Below, piece by piece: positions 7,624-10,879 of a stretch of 10,879 bases of DNA. Origin of the DNA: CAMAUF01 sp046152925 (GTDB lineage: Bacteria; Chloroflexota; Dehalococcoidia; Tepidiformales; Tepidiformaceae). The first letter of the stretch is position 1, and the number at the start of each line of letters is the position of its first letter. The translations under genes and the position numbers were made by a program. The DNA is taken from the NCBI GenBank assembly GCA_046152925.1, contig JBJXFX010000145.1, positions 1 through 10,879 on the forward strand. Reading direction: 5' to 3'. The notes beneath the pieces were generated by a model. It had not been told where the DNA came from. It saw only the letters and a program-made list of their open reading frames with translations, and searched no databases.

Positions 7624-7815
7624 ATGCTGCCCATCGCCAACCAATACAGCGCGATCATTGTCCCGGCCGAGGAAGGCGGATTCTGGGCCTATCGTCCCGA
7701 GCTTCCCGGCGCCCACGGCCAGGGCGAGACCGTCGAAGAAGTCCGCGAAGACCTCGCCGCCGCGATCGAGTTACTGCTGGAAGTCATCCGCGACGAGGCG
7801 GCCGCCGGCGCCTGA
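7624..7815 (+). CDS. HicB-like small protein (type II antitoxin family), no partner seen
   Basis: It has 63 residues and matches the partial RNase-H fold of HicB-like proteins: YSAIIVPAEEGGFWAYRPELPGAHGQGET (8-36), with EEGGFWA and PELPG as hallmarks, then an amphipathic helix VEEVREDLAAAIELLLEVI (38-56). In HicAB pairs this protein neutralises the HicA RNase and represses the operon through an extra DNA-binding domain. Here no DNA-binding tail is present and no HicA-sized frame with dsRBD-like features is visible in the 89 bases before or 136 bases after it. Solitary HicB-like proteins are common and need not be antitoxins. The ATG at 7624 is the natural start, though the ribosome site is weak. 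Confidence 0.75.
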   Translation: MLPIANQYSAIIVPAEEGGFWAYRPELPGAHGQGETVEEVREDLAAAIELLLEVIRDEAAAGA

Positions 7816-7844
7816 GCGCCGTCGTTCCAGGCTTAGACAGACAA

Positions 7845-7888
7845 ACTCCCCTCTCCCGCGAAGTCGGGAGAGGGGCCGGAGGTGAGGG
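7845..7888. repeat. REP-like hairpin repeat, copy 1
   Basis: This is a 44-base element. The left arm (7848-7858, CCCCTCTCCCG) pairs perfectly over 11 bp with the right arm (7865-7875) around a six-base loop CGAAGT. A 13-base G-rich tail (7876-7888) follows. A second copy at 10458-10501 aligns without gaps (37 of 44 identical). It sits in the 136-base gap between the hicB-like gene and tesB. The stem could also act as a terminator for the upstream gene, but no T-run follows. Similar stem-plus-GGTGAGGG elements are widely dispersed between genes in many GC-rich bacteria (from memory). Confidence 0.75.
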
Positions 7889-7938
7889 CGCGCGCACCAC
7901 GTCCGCGGACCCACCCCGCGGATAGCGCGCCCGCCTCG

Positions 7939-7944
7939 TACCAT
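7939..7944 (+). promoter_or_regulatory. Possible -10 box (TACCAT) for tesB
   Basis: TACCAT ends seven bases before the GTG at 7952, with no Shine-Dalgarno site between, consistent with a leaderless transcript. No clear -35 is visible; the region where it would lie is just downstream of the hairpin repeat. Confidence 0.35.
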
Positions 7945-7951
7945 CTCGTAC

Positions 7952-8821
7952 GTGCCCGACACCACGCCCCTCACCCGCCTCCTCACGCTCTTCGACCTCG
8001 AACGGCTCGACCGCGACCTGTTCCTCGGCTCGCCCGGCCCCGGCAAGGGGCGCCTCTTCGGCGGCCTGATCGCTGCCCAGGCGGTCATGGCCGCCGGCCG
8101 GACGGTCGAGAACGGCGCCTACCTGCACTCGCTCCACGCCTACTTCCTTCGCCCCGGCAACCACAACGCGCCCATCCGCTACAGCGTCTACCGCATCCGC
8201 GACGGCCGTTCGTTCACCTCGCGCGATGTCGTCGCCTACCAGTCGGGCGAGGCGATCTTCAGCGTCTCCACCAGCTTCGTCACCCTCGACGACGGCGCTG
8301 ACTTCCAGACGCCACCCCCCGTCTCCCGCCCCCCGGACGAGCTCCGCGACCTCGAAGCCGAATGGACCGAAAAGCACGGCGACGACGAGGACAAAGAGTG
8401 GCTCGCGAACTACCCCATCGAACAGCGCCACGAGCGGCTCGGCGGTGTGGGCGAAGACGGCGTCCGCCGGCGCAGCCTCTGGATGCGCCCGAAAGGCGCC
8501 ATGCCAGACGAAACGCTCCTCCACACCGCCTTGCTCGCCTGGATCAGCGACGACGGCCTGATGTCGACCGTCTTCTCCTGGACGGAGCCAGAGGCGCGCC
8601 AGGGTATGCGGGCGAGCCTCGACCACGCCATGTGGTTCCACGAACCGCCCCGCTGGGATGACTGGCTAAACTACCGCAGCGAGAGCCACATCTCTCGCCA
8701 CGCCCGGGCGTTGATCACCGGCGCGATGTACGCCCAGGACGGGCGCCGCGTCGTCACGGTCACGCAAGAGGCGCTGCTTCGGCCGCCAAAGCACAATAGC
8801 TCGTTAGCCCTCGATGTCTGA
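7952..8821 (+). CDS. tesB: Acyl-CoA thioesterase II, TesB type
   Basis: TesB is a double-hotdog thioesterase that hydrolyses medium- and long-chain acyl-CoA to free fatty acid and CoA. The 289 residues match the family (E. coli 286). The first hotdog includes GRLFGGLIAAQAV (33-45), LHSLHAYFLRPG (58-69) and RDGRSFTSRDVVAYQSG (83-99). The second includes AWISDDGLMST (196-206), SLDHAMWFHEP (222-232) and TGAMYAQDGRRVVTVTQEALLR (256-277; key Q272). By alignment with the known E. coli triad D204, T228, Q278, the equivalents are D200, S222 and Q272, so the threonine is replaced by serine, conservatively. GTG at 7952 gives a family-like N terminus. The gene is probably transcribed alone, since the hairpin repeat and a likely promoter separate it from the hicB-like gene. 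Confidence 0.93.
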   Translation: MPDTTPLTRLLTLFDLERLDRDLFLGSPGPGKGRLFGGLIAAQAVMAAGRTVENGAYLHSLHAYFLRPGNHNAPIRYSVYRIRDGRSFTSRDVVAYQSGEAIFSVSTSFVTLDDGADFQTPPPVSRPPDELRDLEAEWTEKHGDDEDKEWLANYPIEQRHERLGGVGEDGVRRRSLWMRPKGAMPDETLLHTALLAWISDDGLMSTVFSWTEPEARQGMRASLDHAMWFHEPPRWDDWLNYRSESHISRHARALITGAMYAQDGRRVVTVTQEALLRPPKHNSSLALDV

Positions 8822-8846
8822 CGTTACGCCTAGAACAGCCCTCCCG

Positions 8847-8966
8847 ATGAGCGAATGCCTCAAAATCCAGGAATTGCCGACGCCGCGCACCAAGAACTGG
8901 CGATACGATCCATTGCCCAAGGCGCGGGGAAACCTCAACACTGGAGGAGCCATTCTGCTGATTTAG
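8847..8966 (+). CDS. Doubtful 39-codon ORF in the gap after tesB
   Basis: An ATG at 8847 runs to TAG at 8964-8966. The product is basic, starts MSECLKIQELP and contains KNWRYDPLPKARG and a short hydrophobic end (AILLI). No ribosome site precedes it and no family is recognised. It could be a small gene, a degraded remnant brought in with the low-GC island, or chance. It stops one base before the 3' end of the convergent Cas2-like gene. Confidence 0.2.
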   Translation: MSECLKIQELPTPRTKNWRYDPLPKARGNLNTGGAILLI

Positions 8967-8967
8967 C

Positions 8968-9309
8968 TCAACTTGGAGGCAAGCTTGGCAACAATGACGG
9001 GGATCCTGGATAAGGCGGGGGAGGCGAAGGCGTCGTTCGCTGATAGATCCACTCCCAGGTATCAGCATTCTGAAGTCCCTGAAAGGTGTTTGGCCCCCAA
9101 GGATTCAGTTGAATCACCAGTAACCTGTCACTATTGCGACAGTACTTGATGAGCCTCGCCTGAACGTGCTCCAGTGTCTCAGCCGTATCAATCATCCACA
9201 GGTTATCCATCGGATGGATCCAGGTCGCCGAATGCGCCAGCTCCGCTGATATGTTCATCACAGCTGTTGGGTTAGGGGGAGTGAATTGATAAGATACCAA
9301 AAAAATCAT
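8968..9309 (-). CDS. Small Cas2/SinR-like ferredoxin-fold protein of unknown function
   Basis: It has 113 residues. The first 90 fit the beta-alpha-beta-beta-alpha-beta plan of Cas2-like or 'SinR family' proteins: strand MIFLVSYQF (1-9), helix around 15-28, strand pair with the ATWIHPMDNLWMIDT pattern (28-42), helix LEHVQARLIKYC (46-57), strand DRLLVIQL (61-68). In Cas2 the first strand ends in Tyr-Asp for metal binding; here it is Tyr-Gln, so nuclease activity is not expected. The C terminus (93-113) is a proline/serine tail. The ATG overlaps the stop of the upstream membrane-protein gene by four bases (ATGA at 9306-9309), implying one message. The region has clearly lower GC than its neighbours. 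The fold assignment is pattern-based recall and was not tested by search. Confidence 0.65.
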   Translation of the reverse strand: MIFLVSYQFTPPNPTAVMNISAELAHSATWIHPMDNLWMIDTAETLEHVQARLIKYCRNSDRLLVIQLNPWGPNTFQGLQNADTWEWIYQRTTPSPPPPYPGSPSLLPSLPPS

Positions 9310-9794
9310 TCGCTTCTCTCTTCGATCTGCACATGTGGAGAAAGCACAGGTGGTGCTGCGCTGGATGATGGAAGTACCACTGCAGGAAATGCGGTCTCAG
9401 GCCCTGCGGGACCAGGCGTCGACGGTATCGCCAATTCTTTTGATCTCGCTCTGCGCTGATCTGACCGACCGTACGCGACTTGAGATTGAGCTCGCGCCTG
9501 CTCCAGAAGAGCTCGCTCGTCGGAGCCATACAGTTGCTCGCCCATACCTGCTAATGCAACTTTTGCTAGAAGCCAAACTACGACCACGATCGTCGTTGAC
9601 AGTACACAAATGATAACAACCAAGGGCCAGCCATCCAGCTTCCATATCGACGCCACGGCCATGCCGGCCAAGATCGTAAGCGCGACGCCGACAAGGCCGA
9701 TAACGCTCTTCGGACGCGGTAAGCCGAAGTGCTCTTGGATGAACCCCACAATCGACTTAATGGCTTCCGTGACTAGCCTCCGACCGTGCAACAA
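9306..9794 (-). CDS. Two-helix membrane protein with cytoplasmic Pro/Ser-rich tail, unknown function
   Basis: From the TTG at 9792-9794 the product is 162 residues. An amphipathic N terminus (about 8-24) precedes two strong membrane helices, about 31-50 (VIGLVGVALTILAGM...) and 57-83 (WPLVVIICVLSTTIVVVVW...), joined by a short turn KLDGW. A charged helical segment follows (GEQLYGSDERALLEQARAQSQ begins at 85), then a basic patch QRRARSK (113-119) and a Pro/Ser/Ala-rich tail (123-155). A GTG at codon 16 is an alternative start that keeps both helices. The stop overlaps the start of the Cas2-like gene, so the two are coupled. Only 24 bases separate it from the DinB-like gene upstream on the same strand, so read-through is possible. 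No family is recognised. Short 2TM-plus-tail proteins occur in several defence systems, but that resemblance is only architectural. Confidence 0.65.
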   Translation of the reverse strand: MLHGRRLVTEAIKSIVGFIQEHFGLPRPKSVIGLVGVALTILAGMAVASIWKLDGWPLVVIICVLSTTIVVVVWLLAKVALAGMGEQLYGSDERALLEQARAQSQVAYGRSDQRRARSKELAIPSTPGPAGPETAFPAVVLPSSSAAPPVLSPHVQIEERSE

Positions 9795-9818
9795 AGATAC
9801 GATGTAACTCTACACAGC

Positions 9819-10322
9819 CTAAGCGGACCTTACAATCACGTCGAGCCAAGCCCTGATGTCGGCGATGTGGTCCGGATAGTGCCCCCAGCTCGTGCCGCGC
9901 AGCAGCATCCAAGGCTCCCACTCCGCCGGCATCTCGCGAAACCGCGACGAATCGGCCAAGTCTGCTTCGTTACACGCCTCGATGGCCGCCAGCAGCTCCT
10001 CGTAGCAGCGCTCCGCGTCCGCGAGCACGACCTCAAGAGGCTCTTCGCGCGCCGCCGCCACCATCGCCGAGTTCCGCTCGGGCAGGGGAAGCTCCCAGAG
10101 TGGCGAACCGCGTAAGTGATGGTCGCGAAACACCAGCGCGATCTCGCGGTCGCTCCACGCGACATGCGCGACGATGTCCTTCACCGACCAGTCGCCCACC
10201 ACTCCTGGCTCGATCATCCGCCCCACCGGGACGCGTGCCAGCGTCGCGAGCCACTCCGCCCGCGACGACCGCATCAACCTCAGGACCTCGTCCTTCGCCA
10301 GCGCCACCATCCCCAAAACCAT
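9819..10322 (-). CDS. DinB/DfsB-like four-helix-bundle protein
   Basis: It has 167 residues from the ATG at 10320-10322. The pattern is that of the DinB/YfiT and ClbS/DfsB superfamily: a first helix with RSSRAEWLATL (18-28), the signature GDWSVKDIVAHVAWSDRE (43-60) with H53, and a last helix TSWGHYPDHIADIRAWLD (144-161) with H148 and H152. H53 with H148 and H152 could form the usual three-His metal site. Members include thiol-dependent transferases and ClbS-like protectors; the exact role is not readable here. Other in-frame starts are GTG at 10367 (with GGAG only two bases upstream) and ATG at 10310; the first 15 residues of the long form look non-conserved. The gene is first in line with the two low-GC genes but has typical host GC. 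Confidence 0.8.
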   Translation of the reverse strand: MVLGMVALAKDEVLRLMRSSRAEWLATLARVPVGRMIEPGVVGDWSVKDIVAHVAWSDREIALVFRDHHLRGSPLWELPLPERNSAMVAAAREEPLEVVLADAERCYEELLAAIEACNEADLADSSRFREMPAEWEPWMLLRGTSWGHYPDHIADIRAWLDVIVRSA

Positions 10323-10417
10323 ACGCGCATCAGAGCCCTGAGCGACAGCGAGGGGTACGCGGGCCACATCTCCGACTCTGGTGTTATGGCTCCCTTACCG
10401 CGGTCGCCATTCGAGAG

Positions 10418-10442
10418 GGCCGGGAGCGTTCGCGACCCGGCC
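10418..10442. repeat. 7-bp perfect inverted repeat upstream of repeat copy 2
   Basis: GGCCGGG (10418-10424) and CCCGGCC (10436-10442) flank an 11-base loop. It lies in the divergent gap between the DinB-like and monooxygenase genes. It lacks a T-run and could be an operator, RNA hairpin or chance in GC-rich sequence. Confidence 0.3.
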
Positions 10443-10457
10443 ACGGCTGCACAACGC

Positions 10458-10501
10458 ACTCCCATCCCCCGCGAAGTCGGGGGAAGGGCCGGGGTCGAGG
10501 G
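10458..10501. repeat. REP-like hairpin repeat, copy 2
   Basis: This is the same 44-base element as at 7845-7888, 37 of 44 identical without gaps. Arms are 10461-10471 and 10478-10488 around the identical CGAAGT loop. One arm pair changed from T-A to C-G, keeping the stem, and one C-G pair became an A-A mismatch. It lies between divergently transcribed genes, so in this copy it cannot be terminating a flanking gene that ends here. Confidence 0.7.
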
Positions 10502-10548
10502 CCCCCCAACTGCTTCACCTCCCACAAACAATCGGACGCTCGCTCGTG

Positions 10549-10554
10549 TATGCT
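10549..10554 (+). promoter_or_regulatory. Possible -10 box (TATGCT) for the monooxygenase gene
   Basis: TATGCT ends 20 bases before the ATG at 10575. This leaves room for a short leader carrying the GGAGGG ribosome site. No recognisable -35 lies 17 bases upstream. Confidence 0.35.
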
Positions 10555-10562
10555 CCCCCGCC

Positions 10563-10568
10563 GGAGGG
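10563..10568 (+). promoter_or_regulatory. Ribosome binding site GGAGGG for the monooxygenase
   Basis: GGAGGG is the strongest Shine-Dalgarno site in the window. It lies six bases before the ATG at 10575 but directly touches the in-frame ATG at 10569. It therefore decides for the start at 10575. Confidence 0.7.
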
Positions 10569-10574
10569 ATGCAC

Positions 10575-10879
10575 ATGGATTTCGGGATGCTCTACGAGCT
10601 GCAGTCGCCCAAGCCTCACACCGAGGGCCACGAAGCGAGGACCTTCCACGAGGCGATGGAGCAGATCGTCTTCGCCGACGGCCACGGCTTCACCCACGTC
10701 TGGTTCGTCGAACACCACATGCTCGAGGAATGGTCCTACAGCTCGGCCCCCGAGATCTTCCTCGCCGCCCTCAGCCAGCGCACCACGTCGATCCGGCTGG
10801 GCCACGGCATCGCCCTCCTCCCCTTCAACTTCAACAACCCGATCCGCGTCGCCGAGCGCGCGGCGGCCCTCGACATCCT
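10575..10879 (+). CDS. LLM-class flavin-dependent monooxygenase, N-terminal part (runs off the window)
   Basis: The first 101 residues of a luciferase-like (bacterial luciferase superfamily) TIM-barrel enzyme are present; the gene continues past the window end. These enzymes use FMNH2 and oxygen to oxidise small organic substrates. Diagnostic blocks are FGMLYELQSP (3-12), EAMEQIVFADGHGFTHVWFVEHH (26-48, with EHH at 46-48), SSAPEIFLAALSQRT (56-70), IRLGHGIALLPF (73-84) and NPIRVAERAAALDI (88-101). The opening MDFGMLYELQSP type is common in the alkanal-monooxygenase-like subgroup of Actinobacteria and Chloroflexota; the substrate is unknown. The start at 10575 is set by GGAGGG six bases upstream. 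It diverges from the DinB-like gene across a 252-base gap. Confidence 0.95.
   Translation, partial: MDFGMLYELQSPKPHTEGHEARTFHEAMEQIVFADGHGFTHVWFVEHHMLEEWSYSSAPEIFLAALSQRTTSIRLGHGIALLPFNFNNPIRVAERAAALDI

Noticed and set aside
7784..8641. Open frame on the - strand opposite tesB
   Set aside because: Covers tesB antisense and reads through the hairpin repeat; no recognisable domain.
8760..9068. Open frame on the - strand across the 3' end of tesB
   Set aside because: It overlaps both tesB and the Cas2-like gene, has no domain signal and Arg-rich shadow-like composition.
8822..9830. Attachment-site style direct repeats at the edges of the low-GC island
   Set aside because: Only a five-base match (GCCTA) could be found by eye at the two edges; no integrase or tRNA is present.
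1..10879. CRISPR array, rRNA or tRNA genes
   Set aside because: No regularly spaced direct repeats and no recognisable rRNA or tRNA sequence were seen on either strand by reading.

Overview
The window is GC-rich (about 68% in a hand-counted stretch of the transporter gene). It carries ordinary chromosomal genes of a free-living bacterium on both strands, with many GTG/TTG starts and few clear Shine-Dalgarno sites. Gene content, codon style and a dispersed hairpin repeat suggest a high-GC Chloroflexota-like bacterium (Thermomicrobia or Dehalococcoidia style). This placement is an inference; no rRNA or other decisive marker is present.

Layout. (1) 1-1181, + strand: three small, tightly packed genes of unknown function. 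The first stays in an open frame to the window edge, so it may be the tail of a larger protein. (2) 1211-3689, - strand: a probable operon reading amidohydrolase, nine-helix membrane protein, then exonuclease III/AP endonuclease. (3) 3815-7534, + strand: an MFS transporter, then primosomal helicase PriA with all helicase motifs and all eight zinc cysteines. (4) 7624-8821, + strand: an orphan HicB-like protein and a TesB-type acyl-CoA thioesterase, separated by a 44-base hairpin repeat. (5) 8822-9818: an island of clearly lower GC (about 50%) with two overlapping - strand genes, a two-helix membrane protein and a small Cas2/SinR-like ferredoxin-fold protein. (6) 9819-10322, - strand: a DinB/DfsB-like four-helix protein. 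(7) 10323-10574: a divergent intergenic region with a second copy of the hairpin repeat. (8) 10575 to the end, + strand: the N-terminal part of a luciferase-like flavin-dependent monooxygenase.

Most annotated genes are housekeeping or general metabolism (repair, replication restart, transport, acyl-CoA and flavin chemistry) and do not form one pathway. The two places where something undescribed could sit are the low-GC pair at 8968-9794 and the small-gene cluster at 1-1181. The low-GC pair is the stronger candidate: foreign composition, ATGA overlap, and a membrane protein paired with a Cas2-fold protein that lacks the Cas2 catalytic aspartate and has no CRISPR array nearby. No rRNA, tRNA, CRISPR array, transposase or integrase was seen.
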